Assembly: GCA_002104985.1 (NCBI GenBank)
Contig: MCGO01000002.1
Location: 868,001 to 932,000 of the forward strand
Length of the DNA: 64,000 bases
Direction: 5' to 3'
From: Rhizoclosmatium globosum
Lineage: Eukaryota > Chytridiomycota > Chytridiomycetes > Chytridiales > Chytriomycetaceae
Of the stretch, positions 1 through 11,690 are shown in pieces; position 1 is the stretch's first letter, and the number at the start of each line of letters is the position of its first letter. The notes beneath the pieces are model-generated. The model was not told where the DNA came from, did no database searches, and saw nothing but the letters and a program-made list of their open reading frames with translations. Made by a program: the position numbers and the translations under genes.

Positions 1-1511
1 AAATGGACCGAAGAAAGTTGCATGAGCAGTTCACAGAGAATGTTGGCTGTGGTTCGTTTTTCAACGAAAACCATTCCACGAAAGTGTTTTAAGGAGTGAG
101 TGGGGATGATTTGGATTGTAGCGTGAGGATATGATGTCGATAAGGGTCCATACTTTCGGTGTGATGTCTTTGTATGAAAGAGTTTCCAAAGATGGAATTG
201 AAGGAGGTCTGGGAATGTAAATGGTGGAACTTCTGAATTGCTGAATCAGCCTTGACATCTTTAGTGCAAGATGAGAAGGAAGACTTAATGACGATGATAT
301 AATATTAGCTCACCATCAGTTTGAGCCCGCTTTCGATTATAACAGATACTATTAAATAACCGCATCGCAACTCTTCCGGCACACCATACCCCAAGATCAA
401 TCTCCAACTCTTTCACAAGTGTCAAACATCGCCCCACTGACTCTTTTAATGATGCATCCAGTGCTTGAATTCGATTCAACACGTACACGTAATACGCAAA
501 CAGTTTCCCAGACGAAGAAAGAGTTAATTCCTCCATCCAATCCAAATCACCAGCATCATTTTTTGATATCGCTTTATCATACACCATGCCCTCCGCAACC
601 GGATTATACTCAATCAAATACTCTTTCGCCTTTGAAACGAATCCATCCAACATCCCACGTTCCTTGACCGTCACGATTCGACAGTCTAAACATTTTTGCA
701 GTTCGACTAATTGAGAGACGGCAACGTCCCGCGTGAGAGTCTTTTGATAGATTGGACTTGCAGTCATTCCAAGGACTTTGGGTTTTGGAGAGCCAGGTGG
801 GATGGAGTGGTAGAATTCCGACATGATAGAGCGTATGGTGGTTCTTCCATGCGTGATGGCATTCATCGAATATTAGAAGGGAGACGTTGTCTTGTAAGCT
901 CTGAATATTGGGGGGAGTTTTTAAAAGAGTCCGCGTTTCAAAGAATACTGATTTACCATGAATCCGTGGCGTAAAGTGTTGAGAAAGATTTGAGGGGTGA
1001 AGACGAGGACTTGTTTGTGTGACATTTCGACGGCCCAGCCAAGGGCGTCCCAGTATGAGACAGAGGCTGAGTCTTCGCGGGAGTATTCGCCAACAACGAG
1101 TTCAGTGGCTTGCCGTATTTTCTCAGCCTGTTGAGTGACGAGGGAGACTGTGGGAACCAAAAGATGATTTTCTTTGGTTGACGAGGAAGACGAATCCCAG
1201 ATATGACTGTGAAGCTAGGAAAGGATGTTGGATTGGTTGGTTGTTCAAGGAAAATACGTACTCCTCTGGCCTCTGATCCTCTGAACCAGTCTCCTCCTTT
1301 AAAGCCAATAAACCCTCTGAATCAATTTGTCGCTGAGTTTCTTTGCCACTTCGTCGCGGTCTATTGGAACTAGTTTTGCCGCCATCTGTTCCATCAACAG
1401 AATAGAAATGAGAGTCTTCCCGCTTCCCGTGTCCAAGAAAGCAATGATATTAGATCGTTGGGCCTCATTGAGCAGTTCAATCTGGTAGGGCCTAGGCTGA
1501 GCAGCCGCCAT
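1..1511 (-). CDS. Dicer-like helicase, N-terminal part (runs off left edge)
   Basis: The start is ATG at 1511, with an in-frame TGA just upstream. The N-terminus reads [12 protein letters not shown], followed by Walker A TGSGKT. An intron at 1215-1313 joins ...KLIQR to LHSHIWD..., leading to [13 protein letters not shown]; a second at 901-956 leads to [17 protein letters not shown] (DExH box). Further on are [18 protein letters not shown] and [10 protein letters not shown], the usual order of Dicer/RIG-I superfamily-2 helicase motifs. In this family the helicase precedes the PAZ and RNase III domains of the small-RNA-producing nuclease; those would lie outside the window. The frame breaks twice without room for an intron, just after [10 protein letters not shown] (about 840) and just before [10 protein letters not shown] (about 80). 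A further intron between about 260 and 330 is likely. The family call is firm; an intact gene is not shown. Confidence 0.75.
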
Positions 1512-1548
1512 TTTTCACGAGCACAAAAAAAAGGAGAGAGCTTCTAAG

Positions 1549-4500
1549 ATGACGTCGCAACTCGACTTTCTCTTTGCCCAGAGCAGCAAACTGACATCGC
1601 ACATTGTGTCGGAAAGCGAAGTCAGCAACTCGGCGACGGTCGAGCGCGGCCTGGCCCAAATTGACTTGGCGACGCGGCGACTTGGCGCGACTTCTTCGTC
1701 TTCTTCTTCGTTTCGGCGTCTTCGTCGGTGGCTGCGGCGGCCGCGACTCAGAACGCCGCATTTCTTTTGGCGGCAAAGGGCTTCGACGCGGAAAAGGCAG
1801 CCGCTCAGATTGGCGCGCTGCTCGACGTCACTGCCTCTGCTTCAAGTGGCCCTACGAGTACGACACAGGGCGCCCTCTCTACTAGGGACAATGTCGTATC
1901 GCTCGCTGATGCACAGGACTTGGACGCCTTTCTGCTCAAGGAGCTGCAGGCTGCCTCCGCCTCCGCAATCGACAATGCGAGACGCGCTGCTCTCAGAGAC
2001 TGTAGACGCAGACAGGACAAGCTGCTCGTGCAAGACTGGCAAGCGAGAAAGAAGCGTCTGTTTGGTGAACTGTCTTCGTCGGCTCAAACCTCAAATGCTA
2101 CTCCCTTCAAACTGCACAAGTCTTTTTCTTCAACGACTCCGGCTCAGCCATCACACTCTACCCCTTCCTCGTCTTCCGCTTCTTCGGGGAATGCAGCAGC
2201 TGGCTCGTTTAACCCTTTCTCATCTACTTCCAATTCAACATCCACGCCTGCAGCTGCCATTTCACTCCAAATGCTAAACAAACACAAAGCATATGCTCAA
2301 GCAGTCTCAACTCTCATCCACTCTCCAAACTCTTCCATCCAAGACCCTTTCGCCCTCTTTACAGAAGTATCTCAACGTCTGGAACGTGTAAACACGGCCC
2401 CTCACTCTCAGGCTCCCTCTCAACTCTCAAAGTGTTGGCAGCTCTTGAGTTACATGTTTGGCTCTGAGTCTGTGAATGGAATTGTTTCTGACGATGTTGG
2501 TTCTATTTATCAATTGGTTGGTGGTGTCAATGGTCCTGCATTGGAGGATGGGGATGAAGTTGTTGCTTTGAGAAGACGTATTGTCGATGGTAAGTGTGCG
2601 GAGCGAGATATGTATTGAGTGACATTTGATGAGAAAACGCGAGCGAAGCGAACAAACTTTGTCACAGTATGTGTTTGAGTGAAGCGAACAGACTCGTCTC
2701 ACCTTTCCTTTACCCACATACTAACGAAAACTCAACAACAACAAAAACAAGGTGGCCGCACATTCCTCCAAACCTTGTACTACACCTACATCCAACACCT
2801 CCTACACGCCTCGCGCGCCGAAATCGGAGGCCTCCCTACACCACACACCTACATTTCAACCTACATCCGCATGAAATACACAAAAAACGCATCCTGGATC
2901 GCGTCCGCGAACCTCGAAGTCCACGGCGGCGAAGCAACCTGGGCACACCTCTTTTACCTCGTCCGATGCGGTCTTGGCACGGAAGGCATTGAATATGTTG
3001 AGAAGAAGGAGGCGTATGTCGGGGCAAAGTTTTCTTTGTGGTACCGCCAGTTCTTGTCTGAGGGTCGACTTGTTGAGAAGGCTCGGGCTGAGGTGTTGGA
3101 GGATTGGAACCAGAATATTAGGCCTTTGTTGGATGCGGCTGGTGGTGCGGGTGCGGGTGCGGGTGTGGGATCTAAAGTGGATCCTTTTAAGGTTGCGTTG
3201 TACAAGATTATGGGGCGTTGCGATATGGCGAGAAAGGCGCTTCCTCAGAGTGTGGCGGAGGTTGTTGCGCCGAGTGTTGAGGATTACTTGTGGATCCAGT
3301 TGATGCTTGTTTCTGAGGAGCTTAAAGCGGAAAGAAGTACCACGGCGTATGCAGGAGACAAGTATGGATTGAAAGACATGGTAAATATCTCCCCCCCCAC
3401 TTGCACCCCATCATCTACACCGACTAACCACCTCCAAAAAAAATCTAACAGAGCAAAACAATGCAAAAATACGGTCCAACACATTCAACAAATCCCCACA
3501 CGTCTACTTCCTCGTCCTCCTCCTTTGCGGAGAATTCGAACGCGCCGTCGCCTTCCTCTACACAAGCACACCCACAGACCTGATCTCCGGCGGCCCGAAC
3601 CTCGACGCAATCCACTTTGCAATCGCCCTCGCGTCCAAGAACCTCCTCCGCGTTCCTGAGAACCCGCGCGGGTTGACGGCGGCTCCGTCGCGGACGTTCT
3701 TGTCACGCGGGAAGGCTGCGATTCGGCGTACTTTTGTTTGGGAAGGTTGTGTATCACTACGCGAAATTGTTTTTCCGGAGTGATCCTGCAGACGCTGTTT
3801 GTTATCTTGCGGTTCTTGGGAACTATGCGGGGGAGGTGCGGGATGGGGAGATGGAGGATGTTGTTGCGGGGAGTGAGCGGGACTATGCGAAGCTTTTGGA
3901 TGGGTATTTGAAGGAGCTTGTTGTTGAGAGTGTCTCTGGGGGGAAGAGTGTTGGTGTTTTGTTGGGGGAGAGTGTATCTGGACGGGATGTTCGTGTTGCT
4001 GGGGAGATTGAAAAGTTGGGACGCGTGTTGAAGATTGGGGGTGGGTTTGAGGAGCTTTGTAAGAGAGTGTTTATCCCTGCTGCGAAGGAACTGGAGGCTA
4101 AGGGGAGAGTTGGGGATGCGGTGAAAGTGTATGATGCTGCACAGGAGTGGGATGTTGTTGTTGGGGTGTTGAGTAAATTGGTTGGTGAGGCGTTTGTTGC
4201 TGGAGTCGCAGCAGCTGGTAGTGGCGGCGCCGTCGGCGGTCTTGCAGGATTATACGGTGTCGCCGCGTCAACGGGTAAACCATCAGCCAGCACCTTGACC
4301 GGCCAAGGCGTCTCCCTCTTTGGAAGTGCAACACCTACCAAATCCACACAACAACAACCATCACAACCAACCGTCATCCCCGTCGTTGCTCAAGCCACAC
4401 AAACCTGGGAAACATATACCCGCCGCGGCCCGTCCATCCTCTCCGCCATTTCTCCACAAAACCAAAACGCACTCACAACCCTCTTGAACTTACACAAGTT

Positions 4501-4839
4501 CCTCGCGCTGTCTAGTGGAAGCGCACACGCGGCCGAGGCGTTGGACTTTTTGAAGGCGAATATTAAGCTTGTGCCGACACCGGGTACGAGTGATATGCCT
4601 GCACTTGTGCGTCTTGCGCAGGAGTTTAACGGGTTGCCTGCTGTGTTGGCGAAATGTGTTCCGGGGTGTTGGTTGTGACGATGGAGACTTGTGTGAAGGT
4701 GTATCAGGCGCAACCGGTGCGTCGTGATGAGTGTAAGAAGTGGGGGCGGGCTGTTCTTGTGTATGCTGGAAATATTCAGTACCGAATTCCTAGTGACGTG
4801 TTTGCAAAGTTGAATCGCTTGGAGGTTGGTATGAATTGA
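1549..4839 (+). CDS. NIC96: nucleoporin NIC96/NUP93
   Basis: This is a linker nucleoporin of the inner ring of the nuclear pore complex. The N-terminus begins LDFLFAQSSKLT and includes GFDAEKAAAQIGALL and DLDAFLLKELQAASASAI, followed by a Ser/Thr-rich linker. The alpha-solenoid contains MQKYGPTHF-like and VYFLVLLLCGEFERAVAFLY segments, and the family ending is IQYRIPSDVFAKLNRLEVGMN. Introns are 2590-2751 and 3381-3451. Four frame breaks interrupt it: in the TCT/TTC run near 1700, at 3482-3486 (one T short of TTT), near 3731-3743, and at 4663-4666 (one G short). Each is repaired conceptually by a single base, so I read them as sequence errors in an essential gene. It starts 37 bp from the divergent Dicer-like ATG. 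Confidence 0.9.
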
Positions 4840-5160
4840 GAAATGTCGTGTGGTTAGGGTGATGTGTCGTGTTATCTGTTGGTGGTCTGAGGTACAAGGT
4901 GGGGTTTTAATATTCTCGATTGAATAAACCAGATGGAATATCAAATACACGCGATTCATTACTTAAATCCGTACTAAAAATGAGAAAACTTGCCAAAAGT
5001 AAGCGGCAAACCCGTTTCATCCAATACAACACAACGCCAACAACGAAAACAAGAAAAAACAACAAAAGAATGTGTAAGTGACAGGGGAGGGTGTGGGGTA
5101 GTTTTAAATATGACGCGGAAAGTTTGATTTTGTGGAAATGCTTTTATGTGTAAACTCATT
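4840..5160. other. 3'-to-3' intergenic spacer
   Basis: This is the convergent spacer between NIC96 and TIM50. It is A/T-rich in the middle, and I see no conserved reading frame in it. It presumably holds both 3' UTRs and poly(A) signals. Confidence 0.6.
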
Positions 5161-7095
5161 TTACTGAGTAGCGGTAGCAGGAGCTGGGGCAGCAGCACCT
5201 GGGGCGCCTGGAGCCTCAGGGTTTCCAGCACCCATCATATAATCAAACAGCTTCAACTATAACAAGATGGGGTTTGGAAATCAGATTGATAGACACAACA
5301 ACAAAAAACACAACACGTTACCTTCTTATCCTTCATAGCCTGCAACTGAGCCATCTGTTCCTCCTCATGCTTCTTCTTGGCTTCCTCCATCTGCTTCACC
5401 TGCTCCTTCTGCTCCTTCAAGAACATGGCATACTCCTCTTTAGCAGCATGTTCAATCAAGTCAATCAGGTTCGTCCGTTTCAGGGACCCGCCAGAGACGT
5501 TACTGCCCGGCTGAGCGGCTGGTCCCTGTTGCTGTGGGTTACTGATTCCACGGCCAAAGAGGGCGCCGACAAAGTTTCCGACGACGGATGAGAGGCTTGA
5601 CGAGGGTTTCGCGTCGGCAGCGGCGGCGATTTCGTCGGTGGATGTGACGCCGCGTTGTCGGCGGTCGGATTCGGCAAAGTCGGCGCGGAGTTGCTCTTTT
5701 CGGGCGAGCCAGCCGGACCATGGGTCGTTTGGTGTTGTTGAGAGGGATTTGAAGGATTTGAGGAGAGGGCGGAGGTCGTTGAGGTTAACGATTGTGGCCA
5801 GGAGAGCCATTTCTGTTGTTTGTTTTTTTGGAGGGATGAATGGGTTCAGCAAACGATGTTTGGGTTGAAAGATTTACCTTCGAGGAGCTTCATCAACTTG
5901 GACAATTCTTCGTCACCCTCTTCTCCCTTCCATGGCTTCAATTCAATACCGTTTTCGGGTTGGAGTTGGAAGTTCTCTGGGTCAGTGTCGACGACAATAA
6001 TCTTGCCGAGGTCTCTGTTGAGGCAGGAGAGATCCTTCACGTGCTTAATTCCCATAAGACGAGTTGAGTCACGGTACAAAGAGTACATGATGTAATGGTA
6101 AGGATCCAAAGTTTCAATGACTGGTTGAGCAACCTATGCAACCAGAATATGCAAGTTAGCCTGATTATCGCAATTTCCCAGGGATAAATGTAACGCACGT
6201 GGTTCAAAGAAGTGGTGAAAATGACGACTTCAAAGTATCTTGAGAGGTACGAAATGAATTGCTTGACACCAGGTCTGGTCGCAACACGCCAACCATTGTC
6301 CTTGTCCCAAACCAAGTGAACCAGCGAATCATTCAATTCCAAACAAAGAGTGTATGGACGTTGGTAAGGCTCTGGAAGAGGATCTGGGAGAAGTTTGACG
6401 GATGGAGGCTCAACAACACTCTTTGCACCCAAGTGCAAGAACTTTCTGACACGGTTGTGGTGGCCAGAGAAACCTGGCTCCTTATCATCTTCTGTGGCAA
6501 GACCTTTATGAATCGCATCGTCAGCACCACTAGTTGGATCAAGGATGGGGAAAGACAAGGAAGGGCAAAAACGCAAAACACATCTCATGAAGCAGACTCA
6601 CTCACCCATGTAGACATAGGCACCGACAAGGGCAGCCACGGCAAGAGCACCAACGCCCTTTGAACCCTTCGCAATTCGCTTTCGTTCCGCTTCATCGGCC
6701 TGTTCCTTCCAGCGACGACGACGCTCTTCCTCCTCGGGCGACACTTCCTCGTCCAAGTCCTCGTCCTTTTCCTTTTCCTTTTCCTTCTGATTTGGTTGTT
6801 GCTGTTGTTGAGTAGAAGAAGCAGACGCAGACGCAGCAGAATCCGAAGCCGCCTTCTTCGCAGCCTCGGCCTTTGCCTTCTGCGCCGCCAACGCACGCGC
6901 AAACAAATCCATTCCATCGTCGTTTTTGTCTTTGTTGTTGTTGGCGTTGTTGGCGTTCTGGGCCTTTGATGTTGCCGACATGTGACGCACGGACACGGAC
7001 ACTGACGCTGACGCCGCATTCAGAGTTCGTGCGAGATGTGGTGCGGGTGGAACGCCAGAGAGGCGGACGGCCAAACGGGCGGCGCGGGGCAGCAT
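5161..7095 (-). CDS. TIM50: mitochondrial inner-membrane import receptor TIM50
   Basis: TIM50 is the presequence receptor of the TIM23 translocase. My model has five exons, with introns at 6530-6601, 6134-6198, 5813-5877 and 5257-5321, and gives an uninterrupted 555-residue protein. The N-terminus is an Arg/Ser-rich presequence (MLPRAARLAVRLSG). A charged low-complexity stretch follows, then one membrane segment (GVGALAVAALVGAYVYMG). Next is the FCP1/HAD-like domain: LCLELNDSLVHLVWD, WRVATRPGVKQFISYLS, FEVVIFTTSLNH and IIVVDTDPENF. The catalytic DxDxT box is degenerate, as is common in TIM50. The family C-terminus NLNDLRPLLKSF is followed by an added coiled coil and a Pro/Ala tail. An upstream in-frame ATG at 7143 is possible, but 7095 gives the better presequence. 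Confidence 0.9.
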
Positions 7096-7648
7096 TTGTT
7101 TGGATTTGGTTGGTGTTTGGGTCTTTGTGCTGGAAAAAAGCAAAAGGGTGGTGACTCACTCCAGAGTGATGTGGCCGACAATTCTGTTGCGTATTGGAAA
7201 TCTTTGGAGAGACGAACTCGAACACGCGATACGCATTTCCTATGGATACTCTTACTGACAAAATGTGTGAAAAACGTTAAGGCTATCTGGTATACGTCGT
7301 TACGACGAAATACGGCGAAAACCGATGAGTGAGACTCAAAGTCGCGTCGCTCTAGATTCACAGTGTTTTAAAAGAACAGTTTTCATGTGTGCAACCTTCT
7401 TTTCAGAGGACTTTGTTGGTATTCTCCCGTTTCTGATAGGGTTCTTGGTTTCTAGGTGCTACATTGTTTGAGAATATGGCATAATTAAACACCAAGTATT
7501 TAGAATTGAAAAATGGGACCATAAATAACGTATCCGTGTGGCTGTTTGCTATGTGACGCCCTATTGTGCCGATCCGATCGCAAAGACGCCAATGAGATGG
7601 CCAATCGTTTTTTGATACCCAACGATTTTTGAAAATCTCCTCGTAAGA
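7096..7648. promoter_or_regulatory. divergent intergenic region
   Basis: About 550 bp lie between the TIM50 start (-) and the next plus-strand gene. It probably holds both promoters. No individual element can be assigned, and the open frames here show no protein-like features. Confidence 0.35.
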
Positions 7649-8463
7649 ATGACGTCGCAAAGAAATCCTCTCGAAATGGAAGCGCCGTTCGCCATCTCTC
7701 AATCACAAGTTGTTCCAGTTTTCAAGGCGACGGACACTTCCCGACCAAACCCGATCGACACCAACGCCCAAAAAGCCTGCAAAACCGAAACCGCTTTTGT
7801 CGCCCACAAACCATCTCCCCTAACCCCTCCCTCCAGCATCGCCGGTGGCTGCACCCCTCCCCGCCCCCTCCGCCCCTTTCTTTTCCACCCAATCTTCCTC
7901 ACACGACAAGACCAAACCAACAAGATTATTTTTACCGAAACCACCACCCAATACGCCACATCTCCACAAGACTGTTTCCAAAAAAGTCACACTTCCCTAT
8001 CCACATCCCTCTCCGCCACAAAAGCACCTCTCGACCGCTTAACCCTCGCCGTCGCCGGCCTCCTCTTCAAACCCACGTCTCCACCTCCTTATGGCGGAAC
8101 AAAGAAGGCTCCCGGATTCCTGAAATTCAAGGGTTCCTCTGCATCGGATCTCTTGCGGTTCATGGTTCTGAGGCTGTTGGGCATTACTGGAAGTTTGGGG
8201 ATAAGAAAGCGCTAGGTTCGCTTGTGAAAGCGGCGAATCGCGTTTTGGGGATGCAGTATTTGGGGAGGAAGGATTTATTGGATGAAACTATGTTGAAGGG
8301 GATGAAGAAGAGTGGATTGATTCCGTGGGTTGGAGCGGCGAGGATTCCTGTGCATCTGCGACATATCGATGAAGATTGTGTTGGTGGTCAACAGGGCCAA
8401 GTTGGTGAAGGAGGGAAAGGGAAAGCGGGAGAGGTTGAGTTTGTACCTATCCGTTTTAGATAG
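7649..8463 (+). CDS. unrecognised protein, frame interrupted
   Basis: The most protein-like part is the C-terminal third (about 8105-8463), containing GFLCIGSLAVHGSEAVGHYW, KALGSLVKAANRVLGMQYLG and GLIPWVGAARIPVHLRHID. It ends at TAG 8461-8463. The N-terminal part is Pro/Ser/Thr-rich and opens at ATG 7649 in another frame. The two are joined only by one or more frame changes around 7850-8110, from a missed intron or an indel. I cannot assign a family. Context gives no help: it sits 68 bp upstream of the ZZZ3-like gene on the same strand. Confidence 0.4.
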
Positions 8464-8531
8464 CTCTGCTTTCTATATAGACTAATTTATTTACTTCTTG
8501 TTTGTATTTTGAGATTGAGATCATTGCAGAA

Positions 8532-10184
8532 ATGGACGAAATCCAACAAGAGTAACTATCCAAACCAGACAAATCCCACACGTTCCTAACAACAACCTCG
8601 GATGGCGATTGCAGTATAGAACTCCTCAACTCAACCATCGCCGTCCTTCAGAATCAACTGCGGCAAAACGAACTTGATGTCAACCACCTCAAATCGCTCA
8701 AAGAAGAAGCGCTCAAAGATCCAGCCTCCTTCGTTGCTAAGCTTAAAGCAAAAGTGCGAAGATAACCATCTGCTTCATTCGGGATCCTCATGCTGACCCA
8801 CTGCAACCTCATAGGCGGTTAGGATCCCAACTCTCCAGAATATCGTGGCTGTCCCAGACGTCGACATAGAGAAATATAAGTCTAAATTAACGGCTGCGGC
8901 AGCTGTTTCATACCCAGGAAATGAAGGTACACTGGTTTTCTTTTAACCTTTGACACTCACAAACTCAACAAACAACCAAAAAGGGTCAGTAACTGATCCC
9001 TCGCAACGACGACGTATGGATTTATTCAAACCGGTTCATTATAGCGTATTTCCACCGATATCTGTGCGTGTTTCTCAATCAATTGATGAGTCTTGTTACT
9101 TTTACTTTCGTATGAGCCTATATTTACTTACGGCGATTCCTGTTTTGAACAGTCTGGTGCTCCAGCGGATTCGAATGAAGCTGCTGTAAGAGACTTGTTT
9201 CTTCGCTGAATATATTCCTAACCACACAATCATCTCAAACAAAACAAGCCTCAACCAGATGTAGGAACGAATAAACGTTCAATGTGGATGATGTCCGAGA
9301 AAGTAAGCTGTGTTTCTTTTTTACTATGATGTGTGATGGTCGCTGATTGCTTCAAATTGATTTGTAGTTGAAGTTGAAGGAACTGATTGACAAGTATCCA
9401 TGGAACGGCCAGAGTGCGAACGCTCGAGCTGCGTTGTTTGCGGGGAGCTAAAAACGCGAACTCATGGGCAGGTATTGTGACTCGATATTTTTGGGAACGT
9501 CGAGTTTGGACATAACTCATTGCTTCAGATTTCGTCAATGTTGCAACGGTTAATGAAAAATGATGATCCGTTGGGACTCAGCTTGTTGGAACATAATTCG
9601 TTTGCTGCGAATATGGATAGGTATTGTCTCAACTCTCAGTCTTGCATTTCTGGTTTCAACTCACAGAATACGTAGAACCTCTGGGTCTGTTTATGCCGAG
9701 AACCACATCGCCAAAATGGAAGACAGTGATAGCGATGTATCCGATATCGACATCGATCCTGCGTTGAAGAATACGGACGAGTATATGGTAACAGCCCTTT
9801 TCAAAACCTCCGTTAGCCTAGTCTCTAAAACTGTCTACGCATATCAAAATAGGAACTGATGAAACTCAAAGTGATTGCGAAAATGAGGGCGAAAGAACAA
9901 GCTGGAAGTGTCGACCGAGTGGAAGCTGTTCATCACAGTTACTCGTGTGATTCGTGTCAGATTTCACCAATTGTAGGGATTCGCTGGAAATGTAAAGATT
10001 GTCCGTATGAGACGCAGGTGGATCTTTGTAATGAATGTATTCGGACTGATTTTCAGACTGGTGAGTGGTTTTCTTTTCGTTTAGTGGAACGGGACCCTGA
10101 TGTATTGTTGTAATTATAGAGATTCATAAGCTAGATCATGATTTTGAAAAGATTCTAAGGCCTCAAGAGCCATGGGATGAATAA
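8532..10184 (+). CDS. ZZZ3-like protein: coiled coil, SANT/Myb and ZZ zinc finger
   Basis: My model has eleven exons, with introns at 8552-8614, 8754-8814, 8927-8983, 9064-9152, 9186-9248, 9303-9367, 9472-9528, 9621-9666, 9788-9852 and 10061-10119. The N-terminal helix includes LNSTIAVLQNQLRQNELDV and LKEEALKDPASFV. A SANT/Myb-like segment follows (LKLKELIDKYPWNG, then LKTRTHGQISSMLQRLM). The ZZ finger has YSCDSCQISPIVGIRWKC, KDCPYETQVDLCNEC and a final IHKLDHDFE, giving the paired Cys/His zinc ligands. The same order of elements occurs in animal ZZZ3, a histone-reader subunit of the ATAC acetyltransferase complex. A chromatin role is therefore inferred. One base is missing in the G run 9442-9445; restoring it makes the length a multiple of three (342 residues). 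Confidence 0.72.
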
Positions 10185-10230
10185 AGCGAAACTACGTAAT
10201 ATATTCATCCAGTTCCAAAATTCAAATACT

Positions 10231-10770
10231 TCAGACACCCCAATGGTCAGGCACTTCGAACGAGTAAATCAATTCTGCGTTGTTGTACAGTTCACAGCCA
10301 TTGAGGTGTGGCAGTCTTGACAACTCAACAGGAACTTCACCCGTCAACAAGTTTCCATTCAAAAGTAGTTCATTCAGACGACAAGCTGGCCAAGCTCCCT
10401 AGGAATGTTTCCAACCATAAAACACTCAGCGAGACACAAGGTTCAAGTTTGGTAAGTTTTCCCAACTCAGCAGGAAAAATCGTTGGTACATCAGGATTAA
10501 CTTAAGACCCAAGTGCAAGTCCCTGAGATTCTTCAAGTTTCCAAGCTCAGGAGGAATGGGACCCATTACGTTTGAGTCAAAAATGCTCAAATCTTCCAAC
10601 AAACTTAGGTTTCCCAGCTCTGGAGGAAGACATCCGTTGAGACCCGTATTTTCCTGTAAAGCCAAGACTCTGAGGAAGCTCAAATTGCCAATCCATGATG
10701 GAATCACACCAGTGAATTGGCAGTAGGAAAGATCAAGTTCTTCAAGTTGAACAAGAGAAGCATTCCAGCA
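10231..10770 (-). CDS. plant-type leucine-rich-repeat protein (5' end unresolved)
   Basis: Repeats of about 24 residues fit the LxxLxLxxNxLxGxIPxxLGxL consensus. Examples are LEELDLSYCQFTGVIPSWIG, LNGCLPPELGNLSLLEDL, MGPIPPELGNLKNLRDL and LNELLLNGNLLTGEVP. The C-terminus ends in FEVPDHWGV with a stop at 10231-10233. Such proteins are protein-binding and usually extracellular. The frame breaks near 10390 (one T short) and again near 10750, so the 5' boundary is uncertain. A signal peptide could lie in upstream exons on this strand. Confidence 0.6.
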
Positions 10771-10776
10771 GGAATC

Positions 10777-11690
10777 TTACATTGAAACGTAAAGAAATTC
10801 CAATGCAAAATACGTAAACCAGAGTTCAAACAGCCCCCTCCTTGACAATGCAAAACAGTGTATTATGCCTATTATTTGTGCCAAAAAAATGTATGATAAC
10901 ACAGGATAATAACATACACACATCCAGAATAACAGTAAGTCATCTGTAATGCATGATAATGTGTTTGTCATTTGAAACCCCACATTCTTGTCCTTCCAAA
11001 TAACATCTGTGGACACTTGAAACACAAAGTATTCATAGTCGTACAAAATAAAGACATGACGAATATTCTTTCTACACTCTTGTGAATCATTATTCTTGCA
11101 AAATGTATTGTCCACTCAATTCTTCACAGTGGGTGTTGCAGATGATCCAGAAGCTATAACAGGTCTTGCAGATATTCATGTCCCCCTTCTAAGATGTTTT
11201 GACAGCTGTGAATGACTGACAGACTTGGAAATGTTTCAAACTGAGAGCAGAAGCTGTCGGTGTCCATGGGCTTATCATGGATTACATTCTTTGAGTGGAT
11301 AAAATGTCAATAAACTTGTTGCCTTGTGATATATGTCAGTGATAGCAAGACACAGTTAAGCCAATTGCCGAAAGCAGTTAGTACGTAATAAAATGATTGA
11401 TGTGTGACTTACGCTTTTGGAAGTTCTGACACTGGAGCTTGGGTGTTTGACTTAGCACTTGTGTCTTTTTCAAGTCCAATATGGCTTGGGTCTTCCAGTA
11501 GTTGCGTTTTTGGTCTTTGACGTTGACAAATTGCCGTGGCAAATTTGGTGATTCTGACATTGTTGTCAAGGTGTGTTAGGTTGACTGTAGGTATCGACAG
11601 ATATGGGGTAACCTGTGGGTGTTTGGACGGACAACTTGTGTGGCAGGCACTGGAAGTGTTTGTTGTGAAAAAGCAAAGAACTATGATCAT
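10777..11690 (-). other. possible upstream exons of the LRR gene, unresolved
   Basis: Two minus-strand open stretches lie here. One (11409-11690) begins with a hydrophobic, signal-like MIIVLCFFTTNTSSACHTS. The other (10777-11115) is partly hydrophobic. I see no domain and no convincing splice chain connecting them to the LRR repeats. They could be an N-terminal secreted region, a separate small gene or chance. Confidence 0.2.

Noticed and set aside
1500..2277. Other plus- and minus-strand frames over the NIC96 N-terminus
   Set aside because: They are Arg/Ser-rich shadow frames of the low-complexity NIC96 coding sequence.
5161..5852. A separate coiled-coil gene starting near 5810 or 5852 on the minus strand
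   Set aside because: A 65-nt intron (5813-5877) joins it in frame to TIM50, and NLNDLRPLLKSF is the TIM50 C-terminal motif.
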